Positions 1 to 8,077 of a stretch of 64,000 nt of DNA are shown one piece after another. The notes under the pieces were generated by a model. The model did not search any database. It was not told where the DNA came from and saw only the letters and a program-made list of their open reading frames with translations. Made by a program: the position numbers and the translations under genes. Origin of the DNA: Pseudanabaena minima (GTDB taxonomy: Bacteria > Cyanobacteriota > Cyanobacteriia > Pseudanabaenales > Pseudanabaenaceae); NCBI RefSeq assembly GCF_051131155.1, contig NZ_CP159508.1, forward strand, positions 2,418,001-2,482,000, in the 5' to 3' direction. Position 1 is the stretch's first letter. Each line of letters starts with the position of its first letter.

Positions 1-2
1 TC

Positions 3-1214
3 TTAGTTTCACTTGCAGTTGGAGTTGCTTTTGGAACTCTATTAAATACAGCTTTCCCTCAGTATATTGAACTAATTAATCAAAGTTTTTTAGCTCCAGT
101 TGGGGAATCCTTTTTAAGGCTGATTCAGTTTGTGGTCGTTCCCATTGTTTTTTCTTCTTTAATCATGGGATTAACCCGAATTCAAGGAGCAGGACAAGTT
201 GGCAGATATGCAGTCAAGTTAATGACTAGTTACTTGATTACTAGCTCAATAGCACTTTGTGTGGGCATGGGAACAGCTTATTTTTTGCAGCCTGGTAGTG
301 GGGTAACAGGCTTCTCTGTTTCTGAGAATATTAGAATTACGGAAGCTCCTTCTCTTATATCTTGGTTAGTTAGCTTAATTCCTGTCAATCCATTAGAAGC
401 TCTCAGTACTGGCAATCTATTACAAATCATTTTTTCGGCAGTTCTACTAGGCATAGGCGTGCAACTTGCTAAAGAGAAAGCAAACCCCTTTGTAGAATTA
501 ATAGAAAGTATCTATCACATTAGCGAAAAGACTTTATCCATAATTTTGTATGTCGCTCCTTTGGGTGTATTTGCCCTCATGAGTTCTACGATCGCCACTC
601 AAGGACTAGAACTAGTTGCTAAATTATTTCTCTATGTTTTGGGTTTAGTGATTGCTTCTTCGATCATGATTTGTTTAGATATGCTGGTTCTGTTTATCCT
701 CAAAGCTGATCCTTTAAGATTTCTACGTAGTCTTTCGGAAGCGATCGCCCTAGCATTTGGAACCGCTAGTTCTAATGCAGCATTGCCAGTAGTATTACAA
801 AATATTCAAGAGAATTATGGTTTGCGCGAAGAAATTGCCAGTTTTGCAATTCCCCTAGGTACTGCACTCAAGCGTGATGGAGCAGCGATTTTACAAGGAT
901 TTAACGCCTTATTTGTAGCTCAAATTTATCAAGTCCCTTTAACGCCTTCCCTATTAACCGCGATCGCCGTTAGTAGTTTGTTGGTTTCCTTTAGTACCCC
1001 TGGAGTCCCTGGCTCGGCTCTGATCACGATGGCAACTGTTCTTTCAGCTTCAGGTTTACCTTTAGAAGCGATCGCTTTAGTTGCAGGAATTGATCGGCTT
1101 ACTGATGGCTTTAAAACTGTTGTCAATATTATTGGTAATAGTGTTAACGCTATTATTCTCAGTCATTGGGAAGTAGAACAAATATCTGAAGTAGAACAAA
1201 TACCTGCTAGCTGA
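3..1214 (+). CDS. Dicarboxylate/amino acid:cation symporter, 5' end outside window
   Basis: Inner-membrane secondary transporter of the DAACS (GltP/DctA) family, importing dicarboxylates or acidic amino acids with Na+ or H+. The frame is open from base 3, so the true start lies before the window; the first internal ATG (132) sits within a membrane helix and is not the start. About 404 residues are visible. Family landmarks are the serine-rich re-entrant loop (FGTASSNAALP) and the substrate-binding PLGTALKRDGAAI segment, which corresponds to the usual PLG..NMDG motif. KRDG in place of NMDG may alter cation or substrate preference. A hairpin follows the stop directly. The specific substrate cannot be read from sequence. 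Confidence 0.88.
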   Translation, partial: LVSLAVGVAFGTLLNTAFPQYIELINQSFLAPVGESFLRLIQFVVVPIVFSSLIMGLTRIQGAGQVGRYAVKLMTSYLITSSIALCVGMGTAYFLQPGSGVTGFSVSENIRITEAPSLISWLVSLIPVNPLEALSTGNLLQIIFSAVLLGIGVQLAKEKANPFVELIESIYHISEKTLSIILYVAPLGVFALMSSTIATQGLELVAKLFLYVLGLVIASSIMICLDMLVLFILKADPLRFLRSLSEAIALAFGTASSNAALPVVLQNIQENYGLREEIASFAIPLGTALKRDGAAILQGFNALFVAQIYQVPLTPSLLTAIAVSSLLVSFSTPGVPGSALITMATVLSASGLPLEAIALVAGIDRLTDGFKTVVNIIGNSVNAIILSHWEVEQISEVEQIPAS

Positions 1215-1249
1215 ATAGAAAACTCTGCTCAGCAGAATTTTCTATTCAG
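1211..1249 (+). terminator. Hairpin at end of symporter gene
   Basis: An inverted repeat of about 18 bp arms with one internal mismatch starts at the symporter stop codon. Its right arm contains a TTTT tract. Position and symmetry fit an intrinsic terminator. Confidence 0.6.
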
Positions 1250-1310
1250 CATTTATACTGTAGCGATCACTAAACATTACAGCACTTTACGCTCAAGTCT
1301 AACCCCCAGA

Positions 1311-1351
1311 AGATTTTTAAAAGCGTTGCTTAGCAACGCTTTTAAAAATCT
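1311..1351. repeat. Perfect palindrome, 19-bp arms, TTA loop
   Basis: Two perfectly complementary 19-bp arms around TTA; the apex reads GTTGCTTAGCAAC. It lies between the symporter and psb28, which converge, so it could terminate both. It is one of a large family of similar palindromes in this window with GC(TTT/TTA/AAA)GC-type apices. Confidence 0.8.
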
Positions 1352-1394
1352 CATAGTAGTTCTGTAAGTAGTTCATCATCAATAAAACCTTAAT

Positions 1395-1736
1395 TTAGGC
1401 TTTATTTAAACTCATCCCATTAGACTCAGCATAACGATTCATAAATCTCAGAAATCGCTCCCAGTCACGCTCGCCTTCAATTTTATGAATTGCTTCAATC
1501 CCTGCCGATTTGCCATTGATGAATTTGGCGTTGACATTGCGCGTCACCATTTCGCCTTCTTCATCAATCATATACATTCCCAATATCTCATTATTGTTAG
1601 CATTCTCGCCACTCATGCATTTAGGTGAATCAAAGATAAACACCGCAACACTCGTATCTCCATCCTTAGAGCGCGTAATTTTTACATCGGTGGCTTCTTC
1701 GTCAATACCGAGTGCCAACTGTATTTTTGCTGTCAT
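1395..1736 (-). CDS. psb28: Photosystem II assembly factor Psb28
   Basis: Thylakoid-associated factor that binds PSII assembly intermediates (the CP43-less RC47 complex) and helps chlorophyll-protein assembly. The 113-residue length matches the family. Recognised from the GMYMIDEEGEMVTR and NAKFINGK segments and the C-terminal WERFLRFMNRYAESNG stretch. Some cyanobacteria have two paralogues (Psb28-1 and Psb28-2); which this is cannot be decided by eye. It is monocistronic, flanked on both sides by long palindromes. Confidence 0.9.
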   Translation of the reverse strand: MTAKIQLALGIDEEATDVKITRSKDGDTSVAVFIFDSPKCMSGENANNNEILGMYMIDEEGEMVTRNVNAKFINGKSAGIEAIHKIEGERDWERFLRFMNRYAESNGMSLNKA

Positions 1737-1814
1737 TTTTTAAAACCTTGATCTAAAACTTTAAACTTTGAATAAGACTTTTTTAAAAGCATATTTGTAT
1801 TAACATAACTCAAA

Positions 1815-1866
1815 ATTAACACCCATTAACAGCAAAGCTATACCTTTGCTGTTAATGGGTGTTAAT
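1815..1866. repeat. Perfect palindrome, 23-bp arms, over purU stop
   Basis: Arms of 23 bp flank the loop CTATAC. The purU stop codon (1862-1864) lies in the right arm. On the minus strand it would act as a purU 3' hairpin; it lies upstream of psb28. Confidence 0.8.
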
Positions 1867-2734
1867 CAAATACTACAGTTCGCAACCCTAAGCCTGAGCT
1901 TGCCGATTGCCCATAAACTAATACGCGGTTTTGTAAATGTTGTCTGACCGCTCTAGCAAGGACAATCCGCTCTAAATCTTTACCTTTACGAATCAGATCA
2001 GTAACCGAATCACGATGCGAAACTCGAATGACATCCTGTTCAATAATTGGACCTTCATCTAATTCTTCAGTCACATAATGAGCCGTTGCACCGATAATTT
2101 TTACACCACGCTTATAGGCGCGATGATAGGGATTTGCACCTGCAAAGGCTGGCAAAAATGAATGGTGAATATTAATAACTTGCGAGAATTGAGAGAGAAA
2201 GTCTGGACTCAAAACTTGCATATACTTAGCGAGAACGACTAAATCTATTTTGTATTGTTTGAGTAAAGCAAGTTGCTGTTTTTCTTGCTCTAACTTATTT
2301 TCTGGCGCGATCGCCATGTGATGATAATTAATCCCAAAATTATGGGCAACTTTTTCTAAATCTGGATGATTGCTAATTACCACAGGGATCGTGGCTGAGA
2401 GTTCATGCGATCGCTGACGTAAAATCAAATCATATAAGCAATGATCCTGCTTCGAGACAAAAATAGCAATCCGACGCACGTAATCAGAAAATTGAATACT
2501 CCATTTAGCATTAATTTCAGTTGCTAATTTCTCAAAGGTCGGATTAATTTCTGACCTCGCTAAATCGAAATTCTCTAGATCCCACTCAACACGCATCAAA
2601 AACAGTCCCGCCGTACTATCAGCATGTTGATCCGCATGGAGAATATTCCCCCCATGGGAAAATACCCAGTCCGAAATTTTTGCCACTAACCCTTTTTGGT
2701 CAGGACAGGAAACAAGTAAAGTTGCAGTAGTCAT
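1862..2734 (-). CDS. purU: Formyltetrahydrofolate deformylase
   Basis: Hydrolyses 10-formyl-THF to formate and THF, balancing one-carbon pools. An N-terminal ACT domain (TATLLVSCPDQKGLVAKIS, about residues 3-80) is followed by a formyltransferase-fold catalytic domain with INIHHSFLPAF and a later GATAHYVTEELDEGPII, which carry the family's Asn/His/Asp catalytic set. The ATG at 2734 is preferred to 2770 because the ACT domain begins right after it and the 12 extra residues do not resemble the family; this gives about 290 residues. The next gene upstream is an alkyltransferase-like gene on the same strand, separated by a 63-bp palindrome. Confidence 0.93.
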   Translation of the reverse strand: MTTATLLVSCPDQKGLVAKISDWVFSHGGNILHADQHADSTAGLFLMRVEWDLENFDLARSEINPTFEKLATEINAKWSIQFSDYVRRIAIFVSKQDHCLYDLILRQRSHELSATIPVVISNHPDLEKVAHNFGINYHHMAIAPENKLEQEKQQLALLKQYKIDLVVLAKYMQVLSPDFLSQFSQVINIHHSFLPAFAGANPYHRAYKRGVKIIGATAHYVTEELDEGPIIEQDVIRVSHRDSVTDLIRKGKDLERIVLARAVRQHLQNRVLVYGQSASSGLGLRTVVFD

Positions 2735-2768
2735 AATGTTCGTCGTACTTTGCCCTAAAATAATATGC

Positions 2769-2831
2769 AAATCCCAAATTTTCGATTAAAAGGGTTGCTT
2801 TGCAACCCTTTTAATCGAAAATTTGGGATTT
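2769..2831. repeat. Perfect 63-bp palindrome, 30-bp arms
   Basis: Two fully complementary 30-bp arms around TTT (apex GGTTGCTTTGCAACC). The last codons and TAA of the upstream alkyltransferase-like gene (stop 2811-2813) are inside it, and it lies 35 bp before the purU start. It can terminate the upstream gene. Confidence 0.85.
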
Positions 2832-3155
2832 ATGTGGTTGCCATAGATATTTTCGCAGATCAATCTTACCTGCATCATTAAAGCTAATTCCTTCACTTTC
2901 CAGTAGCGATCGCTGCAAATAGGCTGACCCAAAGCGCAACGGCGAAAGTGAAATCTCCCCCTTCGCATTGACCACATGCTGCCAAGGGATATCTGAAGTT
3001 TGCATATCAACGCGATAGAGTGCATATCCCACTAAACGTGCTTTTCCAGCCAAATTTGAAAGTTCAGCAACTTGTCCGTAGGTAGCCACAAACCCTTTGG
3101 GGATTTGCCGCACAATTTCATAAATACGATTATAAGTTGTGGTATTACTACTCAT
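2811..3155 (-). CDS. Alkyltransferase-like protein (MGMT fold, no reactive Cys)
   Basis: Belongs to the O6-alkylguanine-DNA alkyltransferase fold: IYEIVRQIPKGFVATYGQVA is the winged-helix entry and ARLVGYALYR the DNA-binding arginine-finger region. Where true MGMT has PCHR, this protein has PWQH, so the alkyl-accepting Cys is replaced by Trp. That is the hallmark of ATL proteins, which bind O6-alkylguanine and hand lesions to nucleotide excision repair (established for Atl1 and bacterial homologues). The usual His is also Gln here. The 114-residue length fits ATL. The last residues and stop come from the long palindrome. Confidence 0.87.
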   Translation of the reverse strand: MSSNTTTYNRIYEIVRQIPKGFVATYGQVAELSNLAGKARLVGYALYRVDMQTSDIPWQHVVNAKGEISLSPLRFGSAYLQRSLLESEGISFNDAGKIDLRKYLWQPHKSQIFD

Positions 3156-3284
3156 GGCTATTGGCTATAGTGTAAATTTATACTCTTTACAGATTTGGTG
3201 ACTTGAATCACTTCCATTTCCGTAAAACTTTAGCTACTATGGTAAATGTCAAAACACTAAGACATTTGCACTGGAGATACTTCA

Positions 3285-3596
3285 ATGCTAGCGGCGGAAT
3301 GCATCGATTCCAGAGCTACCGTAAATTTAGAGGAAAAGCGCCGAACGACGACACGCATAGCTATGCGTGTTCCGAGAAGCTGCTATGGAGAGCCTATAAT
3401 TTCTCGCCTCTCTTGTGAACACGGTTTAATCGTGACTATTATTGCCGCACTTCTAGGCGAAAGTCCAGAAGATGATGGCTGGTTCACGTTAGAACTAACT
3501 GGAACAACTCAACAAATTCAAAGTGGAATTATTTATCTAGAAGAGCTAGATTTAGAAATTTGGGATAAAACGGCTGTCGAAGACGAAAGCTGGTAA
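3285..3596 (+). CDS. NIL-domain protein
   Basis: A 103-residue protein whose middle and C-terminus (VPRSCYGEPIISRLSCEHGL to LEELDLEIWDK) resemble the small ACT-like NIL domain, which in other proteins senses small ligands such as methionine. Cyanobacteria carry several free-standing NIL proteins of unknown role. The ATG at 3285 has GGAGA 10 bases before it. The first 25 residues are basic and less typical, so a later start cannot be excluded. A strong hairpin follows the stop. Confidence 0.72.
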   Translation: MLAAECIDSRATVNLEEKRRTTTRIAMRVPRSCYGEPIISRLSCEHGLIVTIIAALLGESPEDDGWFTLELTGTTQQIQSGIIYLEELDLEIWDKTAVEDESW

Positions 3597-3606
3597 ACAC
3601 TTAGAA

Positions 3607-3637
3607 AAGAGAAAGCCTGCTTAGCAAGCTTTCTCTT
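3607..3637 (+). terminator. Hairpin after NIL gene
   Basis: AAGAGAAAGC and GCTTTCTCTT pair around an 11-base loop, 10 bases after the stop codon. Likely 3' end of the NIL transcript. Confidence 0.6.
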
Positions 3638-3666
3638 AATAACCAATTAAATAGAAATTTTTATTT

Positions 3667-3713
3667 ATACCAAAAAGAAATGTGGCGCACTGCACCACAT
3701 TTCTTTTTGGTAT
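3667..3713. repeat. Palindrome with ATACCAA/TTGGTAT ends
   Basis: Near-perfect 19-bp arms around a 9-base centre. The ends ATACCAAAA and TTTTGGTAT recur at 62637-62739, suggesting a mobile or shared repeat family. Confidence 0.65.
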
Positions 3714-3847
3714 GGTGGTTACCTAATGAGTACAACACACTCATTAAATAACCTAAAAGCAATCCCAGAAAGGGTTTCAAGTTGTCATTTTACCTTAAGC
3801 AAAATAACAACCGCTATACTGCAGTAGTTTACGATCCAACCTAAACC

Positions 3848-3896
3848 AAGAGATTACTTGAAAGTGTTGCAAAGCAACACTTTCAAGTAATCTCTT
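3848..3896. repeat. Perfect palindrome, 23-bp arms, AAA loop
   Basis: Arms of 23 bp around AAA; apex GTGTTGCAAAGCAACAC. It lies 30 bp beyond the peroxiredoxin stop codon, as a 3' hairpin for that gene. Confidence 0.8.
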
Positions 3897-3926
3897 GTGG
3901 TTCGTTTGATCAGTAATTGCTGTAAT

Positions 3927-4568
3927 TTACTTGTTAGGCTGAGGAGTTAGACGTAAGTAAGGCTTAATAGGGTTAAAGCCTTTAGGGAACTTAGTCTTGG
4001 CTTCTTCATTAGAAATTGAAGGGACAATTACGCAATCATCGCCATCTTTCCAGTTGGCGGGTGTTGCAACACTGTAGTTGTCGGTCAATTGCAATGAATC
4101 AATTACACGTAGAATTTCATCAAAGTTGCGACCTGTGCTAGCAGGATAGGTCAAGCTAAGGCGCAGTTTTTTGTTGGAGTCAATGATAAAAACCGATCGC
4201 ACAGTTAAGGTATTACCTGTTGCCGAGTTAGGGTGAATCATGTCATAAAGTTCTGACACTTTTTTATCTTCATCAGCCAAAATTGGGTAGTTAAGGGTAG
4301 CACCTTGAGTTTCTTCGATATCGCCAACCCATCCTTTGTGGGATTCAACGCCATCGACACTCAAAGCGATCGCCTTGATATTGCGCTTATCAAATTCTGG
4401 CTTGAGCTTAGCTACGGTTCCAAGTTCGGTGGTGCAAACAGGGGTGAAATCTTTGGGGTGAGAAAATAGAATTGCCCAGCTATCGCCGATCCACTCATGG
4501 AAGTTGATCACGCCTTCAGTGGAGTCTTGAGTAAAATCGGGTACGGTATCGCCTAAACGCAGTGTCAT
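3927..4568 (-). CDS. 1-Cys peroxiredoxin (Prx6 type)
   Basis: Thiol peroxidase that reduces H2O2 and organic peroxides. The peroxidatic Cys lies in FTPVCTTELG (about residue 47), preceded by LFSHPKDFTP as in the Prx6 subfamily. There is no resolving Cys in the usual 2-Cys position, and the long C-terminal arm (GDDCVIVPSISNEEAKTKFP to the end) is the Prx6 dimerisation domain. The ATG at 4568 opens MTLRLGDTVPDF, the family N-terminus; the longer frame from 4610 adds 14 unrelated residues. The resulting length of 213 residues is typical. Confidence 0.92.
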   Translation of the reverse strand: MTLRLGDTVPDFTQDSTEGVINFHEWIGDSWAILFSHPKDFTPVCTTELGTVAKLKPEFDKRNIKAIALSVDGVESHKGWVGDIEETQGATLNYPILADEDKKVSELYDMIHPNSATGNTLTVRSVFIIDSNKKLRLSLTYPASTGRNFDEILRVIDSLQLTDNYSVATPANWKDGDDCVIVPSISNEEAKTKFPKGFNPIKPYLRLTPQPNK

Positions 4569-4676
4569 AGTTTTAAAGTTAGTCTTCTTTGTTACAAATC
4601 TAAGATACAAGATTACTGGAAAAATCGCTAGCCCTATAGGGCGGTATTCCCATCGCTTTACTGTAGATTATGACAT

Positions 4677-4729
4677 AAAACTGATAAATTAGAGATAGTG
4701 CTTTGCACTATCTCTAATTTATCAGTTTT
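4677..4729. repeat. Perfect palindrome, 25-bp arms, TTT loop
   Basis: Arms of 25 bp around TTT (apex GTGCTTTGCAC). It lies in the peroxiredoxin-tRNA gap, upstream of the peroxiredoxin gene, and is not at the end of any gene I can see. Confidence 0.8.
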
Positions 4730-4849
4730 GATTATTGACATTGTGCAATCTTTACAGGAAACTTAATAACTGCCAGTTAGATGCTTATGCTATTTAAACT
4801 CGTTAGCTAAAAGCTAACAAATAATAGCAAAATCTCAAAAATACTAATC

Positions 4850-4931
4850 GCGGAACTGGCGGAATTGGTAGACGCGCATGTTTCAGGTACATGTGTTGAA
4901 AGACTTGGGGGTTCAAGTCCCCCGTTCCGCA
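4850..4931 (+). tRNA. tRNA-Leu (anticodon CAG)
   Basis: The acceptor stem GCGGAAC pairs with GTTCCGC. A D-arm (GGCGGAATTGGTAGAC), the anticodon stem-loop CATGT-TTCAGGT-ACATG with anticodon CAG, a long variable arm as in class II tRNAs, and a T-arm with GTTCAAGTC are all present. CCA is not encoded. It marks the edge of an accessory region. Confidence 0.95.
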
Positions 4932-4945
4932 TAAAAGCCACAGCT

Positions 4946-4979
4946 AAAAAACGTCAACCAATTTAGGTTGGCGTTTTTT
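4946..4979 (+). terminator. Rho-independent terminator of tRNA-Leu
   Basis: A 14-bp stem (one G-U pair) around a short loop ends in TTTTTT, 14 bases after the tRNA. It is the most classical intrinsic terminator in the window. Confidence 0.85.
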
Positions 4980-5021
4980 ATTTGGTTTATTAAGATTCAG
5001 CATTACCAGATCTTAATTTCA

Positions 5022-6614
5022 TTATGGCGATCCATCGCCTCCAGTATCTGTTGGACTCTGACCGCTGTAATAATTTTCTCGAAGGATTTTAAGTTCTGGT
5101 AAGTCGAATATGGCAGAGGGGTCACCTTGAAGAGCTAGATCTCTTGCATCTACTAGCATAGGGTCGTTTACGTTAACAGAGAACTCTTGTACAGCATTAG
5201 GTTCAAACTGCCCCAAAATAAGGAGATAGTTTTTTTCTAATCTACTTGGCGGAGATGGCTCCCATCGGAGAGCCTTTTTCACTGACTCCATATGACGGCT
5301 TTGCTTAAAGTCATTATACTTATGCCCCAAATACAGCCAAGTCTCAGTTGCCATAAGTCTTTCAGCGATACTGATTGAACCATCTGAGATTGTAGAGAAT
5401 TCAACTATTATCTCCCATTCTTGAGCATCAATATTAGGTAAAAAGCGCACTGCCCTTATTGTGATTGCTTTAAGATATTCAACAGGTTGGGCAAGGTTCT
5501 GATAATACACAAGCAAACCTCTAATTTCAGCAAGGTATCCTTGTCGTGCGAGACTTTCTAATACATTAATCGGATCGCGAATAATCCAGAATGCTTCGCG
5601 CAAAATTTCTATGAGAGGCAGAATAATGTCATTGAGACCCAAAACAGACAACCTGAAAAGTGCAAAGCGAATATATCTTTGAAACTTACGAATCTCTGAT
5701 GAACTAATATCTGGTTTACGAAGCTCTAGCCAACTATTTTGGAATAGGTTCACTAACTCTCTACATAGGTCATTTCTATTCTTATTCCAAACATTGTTAG
5801 AACTAGTAAAAGAAGCCGCCCATTGCATAAACATTTCAAAAGAGTCACTATTTGGTGGTTTCGTAGACTTAAGTTCACCGTCTATTCCCAAAACTTCTTT
5901 CTGTTTCGCTAACTCTTTATCTCGGCTTTTCGAGTTAAACAGGTACTTAAATACCTTACGGCTGAGTTCTGGCTTATCTATATAAATTCTTATTGCTCTT
6001 AAACATTGCTGATAGCATTTAATGTTGTGCCACCAAAGTTCATCATTATGATACGAGCTGGCAAAAAAAGCACGATGTTCTGAATCCAATATCCAGAGAG
6101 GATTTACAATACTATCAAAACGCTTACTTAATTTTTCTAAGCATTCATCCTCATCAACCTGTTTTAAAAATGAAGATACTTCATAAATCTTTTCTGTTTT
6201 CTGCTCATTAAGGTTTAGCCCTATTTTTTGCAGTTCTTCTTTAAGAGCATTCTCAATCTCTTCAATGTCTGCTGGATTTGGAATAACGAGAATCATGTCA
6301 TCTACATAGCGATGAAACTCAACTCCCCATGGATTCCCAACTCCGAATTTTGCATCAATAGCAGTCAAATAGAGATTTGCATAAAAGCTTGATCCAATAC
6401 TTCCTTGTGTTATACCTTGCCCCAATGCATGTTCATCAATTTCTTTAGATAGGAGTAATCGAATTAGCCAACTTACTCGTTGGCTAACAGATAGTTCTCT
6501 AGCGACCTCATCACAAATTTTACTCTGGATAATTTTTGTGTAAAACGATTCAATATCTAGACGAAGAATTGCACCGTTAGCATAATTTCTAGCGCTGTCT
6601 CGTGCTTTTGTCAT
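5022..6614 (-). CDS. Reverse transcriptase, 5'-truncated, with long helical C-terminus
   Basis: Retroviral-type RT core: motif A in ILRLDIESFYTKI (about residue 20), motif B in GQGITQGSIGSSFYANLYL, motif C FHRYVDDMILV (the catalytic YVDD) and motif D LNEQKTEKIYEV. All three catalytic Asp are present, but the fingers motifs that precede motif A are missing: the frame begins 10 bases from the terminal repeat of an IS4-type element, whose insertion removed the 5' part. The long C-terminal half (170-530) looks alpha-helical, with no maturase or HNH motif. That layout resembles Abi/DRT anti-phage RTs rather than group II intron or retron RTs. Likely inactive now. The exact RT class is not determined. 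Confidence 0.75.
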   Translation of the reverse strand: MTKARDSARNYANGAILRLDIESFYTKIIQSKICDEVARELSVSQRVSWLIRLLLSKEIDEHALGQGITQGSIGSSFYANLYLTAIDAKFGVGNPWGVEFHRYVDDMILVIPNPADIEEIENALKEELQKIGLNLNEQKTEKIYEVSSFLKQVDEDECLEKLSKRFDSIVNPLWILDSEHRAFFASSYHNDELWWHNIKCYQQCLRAIRIYIDKPELSRKVFKYLFNSKSRDKELAKQKEVLGIDGELKSTKPPNSDSFEMFMQWAASFTSSNNVWNKNRNDLCRELVNLFQNSWLELRKPDISSSEIRKFQRYIRFALFRLSVLGLNDIILPLIEILREAFWIIRDPINVLESLARQGYLAEIRGLLVYYQNLAQPVEYLKAITIRAVRFLPNIDAQEWEIIVEFSTISDGSISIAERLMATETWLYLGHKYNDFKQSRHMESVKKALRWEPSPPSRLEKNYLLILGQFEPNAVQEFSVNVNDPMLVDARDLALQGDPSAIFDLPELKILRENYYSGQSPTDTGGDGSP

Positions 6615-6624
6615 ATAGAAACAG

Positions 6625-7923
6625 CTTAGTGGTGCAGAAAACTCAAGCGAGTCTCAAGATGAGACAATAGTAACACGAGCAAATTCGATACGAAAATCTA
6701 ACTTTTTGCGTTTGGCAATAGAAGCACAGGAGGGAGGAGGATTGGTTCTAGGAAAAAGCTGCAAAATAGGAAGAGTTTTTTGTTGATAAAGAAGGGTGTG
6801 AATCTGACGGAGACCGAGTTGCAGAAAACTCAATCCGCGATGATCGTGCCAATCAATGGAAGCCCTTTGCCCCAAACGCACCAACATCAATCCAAGAATC
6901 ACCGCAAGCAAGGAAGCAGTGGCAAGGAGCATAAACAAACAGGTAAGAGCTTGAGCATCACGGAGATGAGAGCTAAGCACATTAAAAGCCGCCGACTTGT
7001 AATCCTTAAAATGAGGTTCAATGCCACCAAAGCGTTTGCCATAGAGAGCAAAAGTCTGTAATGAAGGGGGAATATCGGTAAGGACAGCCCATGAACCATT
7101 AGCCATGTCTAGGTTAGCCGTCACTAAGTGACAATTAACATCACCAAGTACAGTGACATTGGGAACTAGATAAGCTTGCTCTGCGGGAGGTATCAGTTGT
7201 TCGACGCGCTTGGTTGTACCTGTCGGCAAAGTCACTAACAGATCGGACTTGCCGCGAATTGCCCAAGACCATTGATTTTACTGTAACCATCGGATTAATT
7301 CTCCATGTTCAAAGCCTCGGTCGGCAAGTAAGGTCACCTTGCTTTCTGGCGGCAATAAGGTGATTACTTGTTCTAATACGGGGCGATAATCTTCAAAGCC
7401 AACTGTAGCGCTTCCATGTTCTATGACTAATTGAGCGAGCGTAATCGACCTTCCTCCCCAAATCATACATACTTCTATAAGACAGAATTTATCCCACAGC
7501 ATACTTGTGTCCAAAGCCAGTTCCAATGATTCTCCTGCAAATCCTTGGAGAAAGTTCTTCACTAATGGGTTATAGAATGTCTCCGCGATGATATGTGGAT
7601 TATGAACGAAGTAGCTTAGTCTTTCCATCTGACTTCTGGCTTGGCACTCTCTATGGCTCAAATAGGCCAACCAATGGCTCAGGCTGGCTTTTCCTGATTG
7701 CAATATTGCGGCTACTGCCTCCGCAAATCCTTGCAGATGTCGCTTATCTTTTGGCTTGAGCCATTGACTCAGTTGTTCTTGTAGCTGAAGATATAGCTGG
7801 GGCATGGATAAGATCTTTTGTTGAGGAACTTGAGTATCTCATCTATTGCCCCTTTTATCCCTCTTGTCCCATTTTGAGACTTTATGCCTAGCAACCTTTT
7901 CCAGACTTTTCTGCACCAATAAG
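6625..7923 (-). mobile_element. IS4-type insertion sequence
   Basis: About 1.3 kb bounded by 17-bp terminal inverted repeats: 6625-6641 and 7907-7923 differ at one base. A second, inner inverted pair (6651-6666 and 7865-7880, 14/16 identical) lies inside. It encodes one DDE transposase, now split by a stop. No target duplication is visible at the outer ends, so a neighbouring deletion or rearrangement probably followed insertion. One side cuts the RT gene, the other cuts an unrelated fragment. Confidence 0.8.
6654..7805 (-). pseudogene. IS4-family transposase with in-frame ochre stop
   Basis: The N-terminal half (7278-7805) has ALDTSMLWD (first Asp) and LLADRGFEHGELIRWL (second Asp). The C-terminal half (6654-7277) has GIEPHFKDYKSAAF (catalytic Glu region). 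Both halves are in the same frame, separated only by a TAA at 7278-7280 between LQ and NQWSWAIRGKSDLL, so one base change (for example CAA to TAA) explains the split. The C-terminal part could restart at the GTG at 7235 but would lack both Asp. The element is probably immobile unless helped in trans. Confidence 0.85.
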
Positions 7924-8056
7924 GCCATTGGGGTTTAAAGTCGATGGCGATCGCGTAACTTATGCAGGTCGTTACAATCTTCGCGATCGCGCTCCCAATA
8001 CCGATGTCGATGTCTGTTTCTCTGGCAAAATTGCCGTTACACAAATGGGTGTTTAG
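7924..8056 (+). pseudogene. C-terminal fragment of an unrecognised gene
   Basis: An open frame starting right at the IS4 right end and running to TAG at 8054-8056 reads PLGFKVDGDRVTYAGRYN, then about 25 more residues ending AVTQMGV. HIP1 sites and codon use look like normal host coding DNA. No start codon or ribosome site precedes it. I do not recognise the family. It is best read as the tail of a gene whose front was lost with the IS insertion. Confidence 0.45.
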
Positions 8057-8077
8057 CTAAGTTGCGATCGTTAAATA

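Noticed and set aside
5022..6614. Retron or group II intron origin for the reverse transcriptase
   Set aside because: No maturase or HNH domain, no intron domain V/VI structure and no msr/msd-like inverted repeats next to it; the long helical C-terminus fits Abi/DRT types better.
7769..8044. A 91-codon minus-strand frame across the IS4 right end
   Set aside because: It joins IS and flanking sequence without family resemblance; the plus-strand fragment at 7924-8056 explains the flank better.
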